A stretch of DNA of 64,000 nucleotides. Origin: Kolteria novifilia. GTDB taxonomy: Bacteria > Planctomycetota > Planctomycetia > Kolteriales > Kolteriaceae. Shown piece by piece: positions 48,169 through 58,704 of the stretch (its first letter is position 1; each line of letters starts with the position of its first letter). The stretch covers positions 3,038,001 through 3,102,000 of the forward strand of contig CP036279.1 in the NCBI GenBank assembly GCA_007748055.1, written 5' to 3'. The position numbers and the translations under genes were made by a program. Under the pieces are notes generated by a model. The model searched no databases. It saw nothing but the letters and a program-made list of their open reading frames with translations, and was not told the DNA's origin.

Positions 48169-49593
48169 ATGAGGACGAGACCACTGCACTGGTCCGAAGG
48201 GATGCTCGTCCTGCCCCACCATTTCCAGGCGTCGACCGCGAATCTGGTCGACTGGATGACAAGTTCGCAGGATTGGCACACGCCCCACAACTACGGGGTG
48301 CGCCACCTCGAGCTCAATCTCGAGGCCCTGGCGGACTTCGAGGTCCGCATTCCTGTCCTACAGGCTCGGATGCGCGACGGGACGCTCATCTCGGTTCCCG
48401 AGAACGCCCATCTAAATCTGCTCGACCTTCGCCCGGCCCTCGAACGGCACGACCAGGTCTACATCCATCTCGTTCTGCCCGAGACGATCCTGGGGCAGGC
48501 CAACGCCACCCGCGATCAACGTTCCGATTCCAAGCGTTTCCTCGTCCAAGTCGACGAATGGCACGAGCGAAACGATGGGGGAGACTCGCGGCCGATCGAA
48601 ACCCATCGTTTCAACGTCGGCCTGGTGGCCCTTCCGACCCTCGAGTCGCCCAAGGGCTACGAGTCGCTACCGCTTTGTCGACTCGCCCGCTCCGCCCAGG
48701 CGGAAGCCCCGCCGACGCTCGACGAGGACTACATCCCGCCGCTGATGCGCGTCGACTGCTGGAAACCGCTCAAGGAAGATATCCTCGTCGCTATCAACGC
48801 ACAGCTCGGTGCCTTTATCAAGAGCCAGTCGGGGTATTTGCTCACCCATGGCGGATTTTCGGAAGCCAACCAGCCGCAAATCCGCAAAGGGATCATGCAG
48901 CTCTCGGTCGCCAACGGCGCCTACCCGTACTTGACGCAACTGATCGAAGCCAGCGGCATCCATCCTTTCGTCGCCTACACGGAACTCTGCCGACTGGTCG
49001 GCCAGCTCAGCCTCTTCCGCGATGATTGGCAGCCTCCCGACCTCCCGCTCTACGATCACGACGACCTGGGAAGGATCTTCCGGGCCGTCCGCGCGGAGAT
49101 CGAAGCGTCGCTAAGTTCGGAAGGGCCGTCCGCCAAAGTGCAGCGATTCCCATTCGTTGGGGTACAGGAGTGGATGGAGGTGTCGCTCGATCCGCGTTGG
49201 TTGCGGGGGAACATCGCGTTTTATGTCGGTGTTCGCTCCGATTTGACGCCCGAACGGCTCGAATTGCTCTTCAGTGACCGCTGGCTCGACTGGAAGCTGG
49301 GGAGTTCACGAACGATCTTGGAGATCTACCGCAACGCCCTCGATGGACTGAGTTTGCGTCGCGTGGTCGGGGTCCATTCCTCCTTGCCGGCTCTCAAGGG
49401 AGTCACTTACTTCGAAATTGAGCAGAAGGGACGCTTCTGGGATGAAGCGGCCGATTCGCGAACCGTGTCCCTGAAGGTGAACGAGAAACACATTCGCGGT
49501 GACTTCGTCGGGAAAAACGTCCTAACCGTCGTCGACCCGAAGCAAAATCCTCGCGATCTGACCCTAGAACTGTTCGTCGTCGAAAATGAATGA
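48169..49593 (+). CDS. tssK: T6SS baseplate-membrane linker TssK
   Basis: 474 residues. Connects the baseplate to the TssLM membrane complex. The N-terminus MRTRPLHWSEGMLVLPHHFQ is diagnostic and fixes the start at 48169; the frame upstream of it is intergenic. Further signs are LLTHGGFSEANQPQIRKGIM in the middle and LPALKGVTYFEIEQKGRFW near the C-terminus. It overlaps tssL by 8 nt. First gene of tssK-tssL-tssM'-giant protein. Confidence 0.95.
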   Translation: MRTRPLHWSEGMLVLPHHFQASTANLVDWMTSSQDWHTPHNYGVRHLELNLEALADFEVRIPVLQARMRDGTLISVPENAHLNLLDLRPALERHDQVYIHLVLPETILGQANATRDQRSDSKRFLVQVDEWHERNDGGDSRPIETHRFNVGLVALPTLESPKGYESLPLCRLARSAQAEAPPTLDEDYIPPLMRVDCWKPLKEDILVAINAQLGAFIKSQSGYLLTHGGFSEANQPQIRKGIMQLSVANGAYPYLTQLIEASGIHPFVAYTELCRLVGQLSLFRDDWQPPDLPLYDHDDLGRIFRAVRAEIEASLSSEGPSAKVQRFPFVGVQEWMEVSLDPRWLRGNIAFYVGVRSDLTPERLELLFSDRWLDWKLGSSRTILEIYRNALDGLSLRRVVGVHSSLPALKGVTYFEIEQKGRFWDEAADSRTVSLKVNEKHIRGDFVGKNVLTVVDPKQNPRDLTLELFVVENE

Positions 49594-50431
49594 CGCCTTT
49601 GCCGCCAAAACCTACCCGACCATCCTCTACGTGCTCGACTTGCTCGAGCGAATCGAGTCGGGAAAGGTCGACGTCCGTCCCGCGGATGAGAAGCCCCGCC
49701 TCAAGCAGTATCTCGGGCAACTCGAGACGCGGGGCGAGGATCAATCGGAGCTCGATCTCGCCCGCACGGCGCTCGTCTACTGGATTGACGAAGTCCTGAT
49801 CAACGCGAACTGGGTCCACGCCGGCGAGTGGAAAAACGACACGCTCGAGCGGGAGTACTTCACCGGGCGGATCCGGGCTCGCGACTTCTTCGACAAAGCC
49901 TCGGTCGCCGGTCGCTTGAGCCGGACCGATGCGCTCGAAACCTTCTTTCTCTGCGTGGCGCTTGGATTCGTCGGCGCCTATCGCAATGGTGGCGGCCCCG
50001 CGCCGATGCCGACTCCCAAGCCCGTGCCCGCGGCGCCGCCGGCGCCCGCCAAGGGGGGGAGCGATCAAGTCTCCTGGTTCAATGATGCCAATCCGGTTCC
50101 GTCGGGTTCCGAGGAGACTTGGGGGTTGGGAGGGCTTCCTTCTCCCAACAAGCCCGCGCCGTCGAAGCCGGAACCACCCGCGCCGCCACCGGTCGCCCGG
50201 CAAGCGGGTCACCAGAGCGGATTGCCGCCGACACTCCGGGAGTGGGCGGCGCCGGTTCACGCCCAAATCGCGCCCGGAACGCTTCGTCCCTTCGCTCCCT
50301 CGGCACCCAGCGGTAGTCCGCGCGACGCACGACCGCTGCGGGGATATGGTGGATTTCTCGGTGCCACGGGACTGGCGATCATGGTCGGTCTGCTGACGGT
50401 CATACTTCTGGTCGTGAGGATGATGGTCTAG
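49586..50431 (+). CDS. tssL: T6SS inner-membrane protein TssL with long Pro-rich linker
   Basis: 281 residues. The DotU-type cytoplasmic domain occupies about 1-135 (YVLDLLERIESGKVDV, ALVYWIDEVLINANW, LETFFLCVALGFVGAYR). A linker of about 115 residues rich in Pro, Ala and Gly (PMPTPKPVPAAPPAPAKG) separates it from the single C-terminal transmembrane helix (about 257-280). Classical TssL has only a short link there. It has no peptidoglycan-binding extension. It overlaps tssK upstream and tssM' downstream (TAGTG). Confidence 0.88.
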   Translation: MNDAFAAKTYPTILYVLDLLERIESGKVDVRPADEKPRLKQYLGQLETRGEDQSELDLARTALVYWIDEVLINANWVHAGEWKNDTLEREYFTGRIRARDFFDKASVAGRLSRTDALETFFLCVALGFVGAYRNGGGPAPMPTPKPVPAAPPAPAKGGSDQVSWFNDANPVPSGSEETWGLGGLPSPNKPAPSKPEPPAPPPVARQAGHQSGLPPTLREWAAPVHAQIAPGTLRPFAPSAPSGSPRDARPLRGYGGFLGATGLAIMVGLLTVILLVVRMMV

Positions 50432-51984
50432 TGTTCCTCGTCGACTTAGCCCGTCGGATGCTCTACGCGATGCGGAGCATCCTGCTTCCCTTCAAGTTCT
50501 TCGGGAAGCTTGTCAAGAAGATCAAGATTCCGCCGTGGGCGCGTTACTCGCTGGAGTTGACGCTCGTGGTCGTCGTCGTGATCGGTTTCGCCCTTCTCAA
50601 CTGGGCACTCGGTCTGGAGAAGCACCTCGCCGGTTCCGGCCCGCTCGTGTTGCGGAAGGTCTGGCTCGGGATTCTCGCGCTGCTGGTCTATTTGGCGATT
50701 CGCCTCTTCATCTTCATCATTCAGCAGCTTCCCGGAAAAGCACAGGAGTTCCCCGACATCGACGACGCGATCGATGCGGGTCTCGAAGCACTGCACGATG
50801 CCCGCGTCGATCTTCGCGACTCGCCGGTCTACTTGGCGATCGGTCTCCAGCCGGACCAAGAGCGAGGTCTGCTCGAATCCCCTCTCGTGAGCAATGACGT
50901 GCGGGTGGTCGATTCCGATTTGCCGGTTCATTGGATGGGAGGGGATCGCGCACTTTGGGTCTCGCTGCCAGGCGTGTCGGCGCTCTCTCATCAAGTGAAG
51001 GTCGCGAGCCGACGCGGGGGACGCCGGGCGACTTCGCCTCCACCGACGGCGCAGGATACCAACGTCGGCGCCACCCAGGGATCCAGTCGTTTCGCCACCA
51101 TGGCGGGCGAAGGTCGCTTCGCCACCTTGGGCGCCATCGACACCGACGAGGGGACCGATCCGGGCGCCAGCGACCCGGTTGCCCCGGAACCCGACAAGGG
51201 CTATCGTTCGGCTCAGCGAATCAGCGCCGATGAACGCGAACTCGATCGGCAGCGGGTTGAGTACTTCGTCGAACGTTTGCGGGAACTGCGCTATCCCGTC
51301 TGCCCGGTCAATGGCCTGATGGTCGCGCTGCCGTTCTCCTGGAGCAGTAGTCCCGGACTGAGTCAACTTGCCGACAGCGCCAAGCTCGACATGGAAGTGC
51401 TCGAGCAGGGGCTCGGGGTGAAGTGCTTCTCGATCGCCGTCTTCACCGGGATCGAGGAGTCGGAGGACTTCACGGCCTACGTCGAGCGTCTGGCGGCGAA
51501 GGAGGTCGAACGCCGCTGTGGTTGCAGCTTTCCCCCGCTCGTGGAACCGGAGCGGGCCGACTTCGACAGTGCCCATCATTGGCTTCTCGACTACTTCGAG
51601 CGCCAAGTCTACAAACTCTTCCGCGACGGACTTGGTCACCCGAGCAACGGCAAGCTCTTTCGGTTGCTCGAGACGCTCCGAAAGTCCCGTTCCAATTTCG
51701 TTCGCATCTTGACCAACGCGTTTCCCCAAGATGTGGCCGATCCCTTCTATTTCGGCGGCGTCTATTTCGCCGGCATGGGCGACGTTGGTTCGGTGTCACG
51801 TCCCTTCATCGATGGCGTCATCGCGAAGGTTCATCGCGAAAGTGATGATGTCATCGGCTGGAATCAGGACGCGATCGCGCGTGACCAGCGGTACACTCGA
51901 CTCTCGAGGACCGTGATTGGCGTCGTCGTGGTGCTCACGATCCTGTGCGCCTTGCTCATCCTCTCGATGGTGCTTGGCTGGTAA
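50431..51984 (+). CDS. Short TssM/IcmF-like protein without P-loop or periplasmic domain
   Basis: 517 residues against 1100-1200 for TssM. Two N-terminal transmembrane segments (about 42-65 and 75-100) are followed by a cytoplasmic region with IcmF-like landmarks: SPVYLAIGLQPDQERGLLES at the place of the nucleotide-binding loop, LPVHWMGGDRALWVSLPGV in place of the WWF/DTAGRY region, PVCPVNGLMVALPFSWSSS, and DPFYFGGVYFAGMGD. A third transmembrane segment (about 494-516) ends the protein. The GXXXXGKT loop is absent. The start is GTG overlapping tssL. The assignment rests on these landmarks and on position after tssL. Confidence 0.75.
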   Translation: MFLVDLARRMLYAMRSILLPFKFFGKLVKKIKIPPWARYSLELTLVVVVVIGFALLNWALGLEKHLAGSGPLVLRKVWLGILALLVYLAIRLFIFIIQQLPGKAQEFPDIDDAIDAGLEALHDARVDLRDSPVYLAIGLQPDQERGLLESPLVSNDVRVVDSDLPVHWMGGDRALWVSLPGVSALSHQVKVASRRGGRRATSPPPTAQDTNVGATQGSSRFATMAGEGRFATLGAIDTDEGTDPGASDPVAPEPDKGYRSAQRISADERELDRQRVEYFVERLRELRYPVCPVNGLMVALPFSWSSSPGLSQLADSAKLDMEVLEQGLGVKCFSIAVFTGIEESEDFTAYVERLAAKEVERRCGCSFPPLVEPERADFDSAHHWLLDYFERQVYKLFRDGLGHPSNGKLFRLLETLRKSRSNFVRILTNAFPQDVADPFYFGGVYFAGMGDVGSVSRPFIDGVIAKVHRESDDVIGWNQDAIARDQRYTRLSRTVIGVVVVLTILCALLILSMVLGW

Positions 51985-52067
51985 GGAGCGAGTTCGAGGT
52001 CGGCGCGGTTCCGATCTCGGTCATTGTCCATCGAGCACCGTTGGCGGGCGATGGTTGACGAGACGTC

Positions 52068-55000
52068 TTGATCGCCATCCTCGGGTTTGTGCGGAGAACG
52101 ATCGTGGGCAATCGGCGTTGGCAGCAGAGCAAGGATCGTCCGAGCGAACGACCCGCGGCGCGACGGCCCGCCCAAGCCCCTTCGGGCCGAGGCGATTGGC
52201 GCCAACGTGGCTCCGAGGCACCGGCGGTCGCGGGGCCGAGCGCCTCGTCGATCAAGGGAATCATCGGCGTTTTCGGGTTCGCCGTCTTGGTCCTGCTCAT
52301 CTTGCTCTTGCTTTGGTGGTTACAGCCGGTGCCCCGCATCCGGCTGGCGGTCCTTTCGGCCAACTATGATGTGCCACTCTTGCCTCCCAACGCGTTCGCG
52401 CGCGAGGATGTCGCCGCCCTGGCTTCCCAGACGGGGATTGTCGACTCCTCCCAAGCCGATATCGACTCCCTGACGCGCGAGGAAATGGAGGCGCGAATCG
52501 CGGCGCTGCCCAGCCTCAAGCCGTCGCGCATGTGGTTCTCGTGGGAGAAGACGTGCACCCTCGTCTACGTCAACGCGATGGGGGTCGGCTTGTGGGATGA
52601 GTCGGAGCGGCGCTCGGTTCCCTACCTCCTTCCCGCTGGGTTCGAGGTTCCGGTCGACAATCAACCGGTGCGCGATCTCAAGGCGATTCGACTTCGAAAC
52701 ATCATCACCAACGCGGCCAAGTCCGAGGCCGACTGGAAGGTCGTCGTCTTGGACTGCCAACGGATGGACCACTGTTGGCCCCTCGGCGTTCTGGTCAACG
52801 ACTTCGTCGACGCCGTCCAAGTCGAACTCGAGTCCCTCAAACCGAAAGAGAAGGAGGGGCTCTTCGTCTTCGTCTCTTGTTCCTCCGGCGAGGTGACGTG
52901 GGTCGACGCCAGTCGGCGTCACTCCGCGTTTGGGTACTACTTCACGCAAGGGCTTTCGGGGATCGCGGACGACGAGTACGGCAATGGCGACGGGCGAGTC
53001 GATCTCGCGGAACTCGGCGAATACGTCTCGATCCAGGTGGAGGATTGGGCACGACGCAATCGGGCCGACACGCAGACGCCGACCCTCATCGTCTTTGGCA
53101 ACCGTCCGGGCGAGGTGTCGCTCGCGGCGGTCGTCGGTTCGCCGCGCTACACGCCTCGGCGCCAAGACGCCGGTTCTCCGGAGTTGGTCCAGCGTCTTGA
53201 GCAGCAGTGGCGGGAGGTCTACGCCGCGGGACGGGAGAATCCACCTCCCGCTCACTACGCTCCGCGACTTTGGCGTTACCTCCAAGAGACGATGATGCGT
53301 GCCGAGAGCTTCCTGCGCGCCGACGATCGCGAGAACGCCGAGAAGGAGTTGCGCAACGCGACGTACCGTCGGGAGGATCTCTTGCGGGCTCGCGAGGACT
53401 ACGCCATTCGGGGCCGTGGCTACTCGATCCGCATGGATCAGTTCATCGCCCAAACGGCGGTCACGTCGCCTTCGACGGGGACCGGTCGCGAGGCACTCTC
53501 TTCCTTGCGGGACAAGGCGGCGGAGCCCAAGACCGAACCCGAGGTGGACGAGGCGACCGCCGACGCGAAGGACAAGGAGAAGTCGAAAGCCAAGAGTGAG
53601 ACGCCGAAGCTCAAGAAGGGTGAGAAGGAGAGTGTCCCGACCTGGGAACGTTTCCGCGAGGTGATCGAAGGAGTGGTCGACGGCACGCCTCTTGATCGTG
53701 CCGCGAAGGTTCTTGCCGGCGGCCGCTTCGTGGAACGGACGCCTCCCGTCGAGGCGCTCTTCATCAGAATGCTGGCGCAAGTCCCGCGCATCAACGATCC
53801 GGCGCTTTCGCGTACCGCTCGTTCGCTCGTCGCGCTACGGCTGCTCGCGGAGGAGGCTTCGGTACCGGAAGGCCAATGGGCGCCCGATCTCTTTCGGTGG
53901 ATTCGCGCCAAGGTGACGCTCGCCGACACCGAGCGGCGTCGGCGGGAAGACGACTTTTTCGCGAGCGACGCCCTGGCGGTTCCCGTCGGTCCGATGGCGG
54001 GACGCCCGTCGCCGAGTTCCGCCGAGCAACTCTACGCCGACGGTCTCGAGGATTCGGCAAGTCTCTCCGAAGCCTATGCACTGCGCGAGCGACTCCTTGC
54101 CGAATTGCCCTCGGTTGTCGCGTTTGGATCGATGCGTCCTTGGCGCCGCGCCGAGCAAATCCTCACCAGCGAGGTGGTCGACTTGGTCGAACCGGCGCTC
54201 CGGGAGACGATCGAGCTGGACAACCTCTTGCTGCAAACGCCTACCTCGACCGATCGCGACTTTGACGAGATCACGCGCAAAATTCGAGCGATCGGTTCGG
54301 GAGCCAAGCAACTTTCGCAACGGCGCGGTCGCCTCCTGGAGATTCTCGCGGCGGAGACGCGCGATCTGGGCGAGAGCACCGGCCCGCCCCGCACCCAAGT
54401 CGAGTGGCGCCGCATCAACGACATCCTGACCGTTCCCTTCGCGGCGATCACCAGTGATCCGGGGGAGTCGGCCCGGCTACGCGCGAACCTAGTGCGCCGT
54501 ATTCGCCAGCCGGTGATGCAGCTCGGTCGCGAGGAGACTTCCAGTGGGCGCGGAACGCGTCAGACGGGAAGTCTCGACGTCGATGAGGAAGCGATGCGGC
54601 GCCGAGCGACGCTCCTGGGTGGACTTGCGGAATTGCTCTATTCAATGGGCAGCGGGAAGGAGTTGGGCGTCGCGGAGGGCTCGGCGAGCCAGGTCGGCTC
54701 GAAGATCGCCGCCGCTTGGCGGCAACTCTATGACGTCGCCGTCACCAATCCGGTCGCGCTCGACGACTACGCGGCCTTGGTTCAGGCGAGCACCGCGCGT
54801 CGCATCCTCGATGGATTTCTCTCCCGGAAGGGTGGCTACTCCTACGTGCGGGAACTGAGACGACTCAACCTCGCGCAGTTCTTCGCGTGGCAGGCGAATC
54901 GCTTCGCTGAGGACTTCTGGGCGGGATTCCCGGGGGACAACGAGCCTTACTTCGAACGTTCGGCGACCGGCTACCTCGAGCTGGCACAGCTCTTCGCGCC

Positions 55001-56933
55001 GTCGCGGGAGTTCGAATCGACCGGCCGTCGGCTGGCGCAGCTTGTTTCCGTCGCCGATGGCGCGACGATCGAGTCGGATCCGGCGAAGGTTCGGTTTCGG
55101 GGGACCGATGAGCAGCAGGTCCGTCTCCGGGTCCAAACACCCGAGGCCTACCCGACCGGGGTCGCGGCGCTACGCTACTCGACCGACAAGGAGTTGATCG
55201 ACTTGCGAGCGCTGCCGGTCGAATCGAGTTCCTACCCGTACGCCTTTCGCCTTCGCCGCAAGGGAGGCCGCAACGACTCGACGGAGTTGTCGACACGGTA
55301 CTTCTTCCGTGGGCATCGCCACGCACTCGGTGTGCCGGTGCTTCTTTCGAATGACGAGGAAGGTCCGACGGTCGTCTATGTCAACGACGCGCTCGGCAAG
55401 CCGGGACAAGTCGACGTCCGGCTGGCGCGGGGAGAGCGCCTCGACCTGAAAGTCCTCTTCGTGCTCGATTGCTCCGGCAGCATGGAGGCGGGCAATCGCA
55501 TGCGGATCATGAAGAACGTGTTGCGCCAGTTCGCCGAACGAACGCCCAACAACTCGATCGAAGTCGGCGTCCGGCTCTTCGGAAGTGACGTTGTCTGGAA
55601 CGATCCGGACGACGCCGCCCAGGAGCAAGCCGCGAAGAACGACACCCGCAACGTGCTGCCGATCGGTCCCTTCGATCAGAAGAAATTCGACGATATCCTG
55701 ACCGATTTGAAGCCGACCGGCTCGACGCCTCTCTTTCGGGCGTTGATCGACGCCCGGAAAGACTTCGAACGGGTGCGCGGCGGGCGCAAGGAGATCATTG
55801 TCATCTCCGACGGAGCCGACAACTGGGCGATGGTGGGGCAACCGCCCGGCGTCAAGGAGCTCGCCCGAGCCTACGAGGGGCAGGGGATCCGGATCAACGC
55901 GATCGGTTTTCAGGTGAAGGACGCCGAGTTCACCCAGCTCAAGGAGATCGCTTCGGCTGGTGGTGGCCAAGTCAGCCGCGCGGAGCGCTCCGATGAACTC
56001 CTTAAGAATGTGACGGGGTTGGTGGGGGTCATGCGGTGGTGGGCCAGTCGTGGCGACCAGCGCTACCCCGCGGAGGCCGCTCCGCTGCAAGTCGTCTCCA
56101 AGCCGGTCCCCGTGCCGCCGGCTCTCTATGCCGTCAACGTCGCCAATCCCGAGGGGCAAGCGGTCGCGACCCGTCCGGAGATCCGGATCTTCGCGGGGCA
56201 GGCGCATCGCTTCATCTATCGGGCCGGCGCGATCGACTACGCCGACAACGGGACCGATCAAGCGGTCGCCCGCGTCGACAGCGCCGAGAGTGGAATCAGC
56301 CTGTCGGTGATTCGGTCTCGGCCACGTGATGGCGGGTTGACGGTTCGTTTCGCCCTCTTCCATCCGCGTCAACCGGGCTGGACCCCCGAGGGCATCACCG
56401 CTATCGTGCGACCATTGGGAAAGAAGGAGGTCTTCGCGTTTCAGGGCCTGCCGGCCAACGTGCCCGGCTACCATATTCCTGTTTGGGAGATGAGCATCGA
56501 AGATTGGCCCGAGGATGTGGAAGAGGCCGAGATCGAGGTTCGCTGGACTGAGACCGACGACACCGACCGGCCGCTCGTCTACCGGCTCCAGTGGGGAGAA
56601 ACTGGCCTCGTTGGCAAGATCCCCGACGGCATCCGCGTGACGGTTCGCGACTTCAAGCCCCGCACGGTGCTGGGAAAAACGCGAAACAGCGCGAAGGTGA
56701 AGCTCGTCTTTCCCGAAGGGACCAAGGAGATGGGGCTATGGAGCGTCGCGTTCGAAGCCCCCACGTGGTACGCCCGTCAGATCCATAATGGTGAGGACGC
56801 GGTCTATACCGGAACCTTCGTCCTCGAGCACGAGGTCGAACCGAAGACGCTGCTCCTCGAGGCCCCGCGCCCGGTCCGTCCCGATCGGATGCTCAAGACC
56901 CGCGTTCCGGTCGGCGCCCGAAGTTTCAACTAG
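52068..56933 (+). CDS. Giant membrane-anchored caspase-like plus VWA protein
   Basis: Up to 1621 residues from a TTG; GTG codons at 52089 or 52101 are alternatives. A basic Pro/Arg-rich N-terminal tail leads to one transmembrane helix (about 63-86). The caspase-like domain follows (about 90-345), with the catalytic His replaced (YVNAMG, Met171) and LDAC replaced by LDCQ at 229-231, while [10 protein letters not shown] and an EF-hand-like [15 protein letters not shown] remain. A long helical region follows. A VWA domain near 1125-1300 has an intact metal site (FVLDCSGSM, Thr in KPTGSTPLF, Asp in ISDGADNW). The C-terminus is beta-rich. It directly follows the short tssM-like gene, so it may supply the missing periplasmic mass; that is inference. 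Confidence 0.78.
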   Translation: MIAILGFVRRTIVGNRRWQQSKDRPSERPAARRPAQAPSGRGDWRQRGSEAPAVAGPSASSIKGIIGVFGFAVLVLLILLLLWWLQPVPRIRLAVLSANYDVPLLPPNAFAREDVAALASQTGIVDSSQADIDSLTREEMEARIAALPSLKPSRMWFSWEKTCTLVYVNAMGVGLWDESERRSVPYLLPAGFEVPVDNQPVRDLKAIRLRNIITNAAKSEADWKVVVLDCQRMDHCWPLGVLVNDFVDAVQVELESLKPKEKEGLFVFVSCSSGEVTWVDASRRHSAFGYYFTQGLSGIADDEYGNGDGRVDLAELGEYVSIQVEDWARRNRADTQTPTLIVFGNRPGEVSLAAVVGSPRYTPRRQDAGSPELVQRLEQQWREVYAAGRENPPPAHYAPRLWRYLQETMMRAESFLRADDRENAEKELRNATYRREDLLRAREDYAIRGRGYSIRMDQFIAQTAVTSPSTGTGREALSSLRDKAAEPKTEPEVDEATADAKDKEKSKAKSETPKLKKGEKESVPTWERFREVIEGVVDGTPLDRAAKVLAGGRFVERTPPVEALFIRMLAQVPRINDPALSRTARSLVALRLLAEEASVPEGQWAPDLFRWIRAKVTLADTERRRREDDFFASDALAVPVGPMAGRPSPSSAEQLYADGLEDSASLSEAYALRERLLAELPSVVAFGSMRPWRRAEQILTSEVVDLVEPALRETIELDNLLLQTPTSTDRDFDEITRKIRAIGSGAKQLSQRRGRLLEILAAETRDLGESTGPPRTQVEWRRINDILTVPFAAITSDPGESARLRANLVRRIRQPVMQLGREETSSGRGTRQTGSLDVDEEAMRRRATLLGGLAELLYSMGSGKELGVAEGSASQVGSKIAAAWRQLYDVAVTNPVALDDYAALVQASTARRILDGFLSRKGGYSYVRELRRLNLAQFFAWQANRFAEDFWAGFPGDNEPYFERSATGYLELAQLFAPSREFESTGRRLAQLVSVADGATIESDPAKVRFRGTDEQQVRLRVQTPEAYPTGVAALRYSTDKELIDLRALPVESSSYPYAFRLRRKGGRNDSTELSTRYFFRGHRHALGVPVLLSNDEEGPTVVYVNDALGKPGQVDVRLARGERLDLKVLFVLDCSGSMEAGNRMRIMKNVLRQFAERTPNNSIEVGVRLFGSDVVWNDPDDAAQEQAAKNDTRNVLPIGPFDQKKFDDILTDLKPTGSTPLFRALIDARKDFERVRGGRKEIIVISDGADNWAMVGQPPGVKELARAYEGQGIRINAIGFQVKDAEFTQLKEIASAGGGQVSRAERSDELLKNVTGLVGVMRWWASRGDQRYPAEAAPLQVVSKPVPVPPALYAVNVANPEGQAVATRPEIRIFAGQAHRFIYRAGAIDYADNGTDQAVARVDSAESGISLSVIRSRPRDGGLTVRFALFHPRQPGWTPEGITAIVRPLGKKEVFAFQGLPANVPGYHIPVWEMSIEDWPEDVEEAEIEVRWTETDDTDRPLVYRLQWGETGLVGKIPDGIRVTVRDFKPRTVLGKTRNSAKVKLVFPEGTKEMGLWSVAFEAPTWYARQIHNGEDAVYTGTFVLEHEVEPKTLLLEAPRPVRPDRMLKTRVPVGARSFN

Positions 56934-57004
56934 GCCGGGTGGGGCGAACCGCCTCGGCGTTACGTCGTCAGCCAGTCAATCTTCGTCGAAGCGACTCGCA
57001 TTTC

Positions 57005-57826
57005 ATGTCCTTTCATGTGTCGTCGATCCTCCGTTCACCAGAAGATGCCAACGCCGGAGGGCGCGTTGTCGCGGTATTGCCGGCGTACAACGCCTCAAGG
57101 ACCCTCGAGCGGACGCTCGCCGACATCCCGCCGGGGGTGGTCGACGATGTGATCCTGGTCGATGATGCCAGCCGGGACGGGACGGCGGACCTCGCGGAGT
57201 CGATGGGACTTCAGGTAGTTCGCCACGAACAGAATCGAGGTTATGGCGCCAATCAAAAGACCTGCTACCTCAAGGCGCTCGACGAAGGGGCGGACTTCGT
57301 CGTCATGATCCATCCGGACTACCAGTACGATAGTCGCGTGGTTCCTTTGGCCCTCGGGTTCATTCGGTTGGGGATCTGCGATGTCGTGCTCGGCTCGCGG
57401 ATCCGGACGCGACGCGAGGCGCTCGACGGCGGCATGCCTCTGATCAAGTACCTGGCCAACCGAGCCCTCACGACGATCGAAAATGTCTCACTTGGGCAGA
57501 ATCTGGGCGATTTTCACTCCGGTTTCCGCGCCTATCGGCGCGAAGTGCTCCAAAAAGTCCCCTTTTCGCGCAATTCCGACGACTTTGTGTTCGATAGTCA
57601 GTTCCTCGTTCAGAGCGTGGCGCTCGGATTTCGCCTCGGCGATGTTCCGGTGCCGGTGCGCTACTTCAACGAGGCCTCGAGCATCAACTTTTGGCGTTCC
57701 TCGGTCTACGCGATCGAGACCCTTTGGGCGGTCGCCCGCTACGGGGCTCACTGGGCCCGGCTATGGCGCTCGCCACTCTTTGAACCGGCGAGTAGTGAAC
57801 CCGCCGCGACGCCCGAACACGACTAG
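57005..57826 (+). CDS. GT2 family glycosyltransferase
   Basis: 273 residues, GT-A fold. It transfers a sugar from a nucleotide donor, in related enzymes often to a polyprenyl phosphate. Motifs are [18 protein letters not shown] at the start, [17 protein letters not shown], the DXD-like MIHPDYQYD, and [13 protein letters not shown]. No transmembrane helix is present. The ATG at 57005 has no clear ribosome binding site and lies 71 nt after the giant-protein gene. It is followed 28 nt later by a thioesterase gene. Acceptor and donor are not predictable. Confidence 0.9.
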   Translation: MSFHVSSILRSPEDANAGGRVVAVLPAYNASRTLERTLADIPPGVVDDVILVDDASRDGTADLAESMGLQVVRHEQNRGYGANQKTCYLKALDEGADFVVMIHPDYQYDSRVVPLALGFIRLGICDVVLGSRIRTRREALDGGMPLIKYLANRALTTIENVSLGQNLGDFHSGFRAYRREVLQKVPFSRNSDDFVFDSQFLVQSVALGFRLGDVPVPVRYFNEASSINFWRSSVYAIETLWAVARYGAHWARLWRSPLFEPASSEPAATPEHD

Positions 57827-57854
57827 GCGATCCTCCACGGAAGGAGTCCTCCTC

Positions 57855-58286
57855 ATGCCGCGAATCTTCGAAGACACCCACATCGTCACTCCGGAGGAGA
57901 TCGACGAACTCGGTCACGCCAGCAATGTCCACTACCTGGGATGGGCCGTCACCGCCGCGGTGCGCCATTCGGCGGCACAGGGTTGGACGACCGAACGCTA
58001 CTTGGAACGAGGGCAGGTTTGGGTCGTGCGCGAGCATCAGATCACCTATCGCCGTTCGGCGCTGGTCGACGACCGAGTGACGATCCGGACTTGGGTTGCG
58101 AACATGAACCGGGCGACGTCGCTGCGCCGCTACGAGATCATTCGGGAGCACGACGGCACACTGTTGGCCGAGGCGTCAACCAACTACGCGTACATCGATT
58201 TAGCGTCGGGAATGCCGCGCCGCATCCCGCCGGAACTCTCGGGATCCTTCGAGATCGTGCCCGATGCCGCCAAGGAATCGGCGTGA
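57855..58286 (+). CDS. Hotdog-fold acyl-CoA thioesterase
   Basis: 143 residues, 4-hydroxybenzoyl-CoA thioesterase-like (YbgC/FadM type). The family start is visible: THIVTPEEIDELGHASNVHYLGW, with the active-site Asp position replaced by Glu/Asp in EIDELGHASN. VRIRTW-like and YEI strands follow (DDRVTIRTWVANMNRATSLR). AAGGAG lies 8 nt before the ATG. Its stop overlaps the GTG start of the STAS gene. Substrate unknown. Confidence 0.88.
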   Translation: MPRIFEDTHIVTPEEIDELGHASNVHYLGWAVTAAVRHSAAQGWTTERYLERGQVWVVREHQITYRRSALVDDRVTIRTWVANMNRATSLRRYEIIREHDGTLLAEASTNYAYIDLASGMPRRIPPELSGSFEIVPDAAKESA

Positions 58287-58633
58287 ATCCGATGAAACTT
58301 CGTCCGGAGCTCGATGGCGACCGCTTCATCGTCCGCATGGAAGGGGAAATCGACTCCTCACGGTGCGACTGTCTGGCGCACTTTTGGGACCACTACCTCG
58401 ATGAGACGCTCGGGGACGTCTGGCTCGACATGAGTGGCGTGGAGGAGATGGATGCCCAGAGCGTCGCGGTGATGGTGACGCTCCTGCGGCGGCAGTTGGA
58501 GGCCGGTTCGGCGGTGACGCTCGAAGCGGCTCCGCAGATGCTGGCTCACACGCTCTATAAGGCGGGTGAACTTCGAGAGGGCGGTCGCTTGTCGCTGGTC
58601 GAACCGCGAACCGAAGAACCCTACGCGGGGTAG
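58283..58633 (+). CDS. STAS-domain protein (anti-anti-sigma/MlaB-like)
   Basis: 116 residues, single STAS domain. Core strands and helix are VRMEGEIDSSRCDCLAHFW, VWLDMSGVEEMDAQSVAVMV and AAPQMLAHTLYKAG. The usual phospho-acceptor Ser region reads EEMDAQSVAVM, with Ser in the expected neighbourhood. The GTG at 58283 has AAGGA 6 nt upstream and overlaps the thioesterase stop (GTGA); an ATG lies 9 nt further. It could be a regulator or a lipid-transport (MlaB-like) accessory; the context does not decide. Confidence 0.8.
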   Translation: MNPMKLRPELDGDRFIVRMEGEIDSSRCDCLAHFWDHYLDETLGDVWLDMSGVEEMDAQSVAVMVTLLRRQLEAGSAVTLEAAPQMLAHTLYKAGELREGGRLSLVEPRTEEPYAG

Positions 58634-58704
58634 AAGTCTCCAGGGAAGTCGGCAAAGGGGAGGATGGCTGCGGGGCAAGAGCCCTTTTGGGGAGACCCCC
58701 TCTA

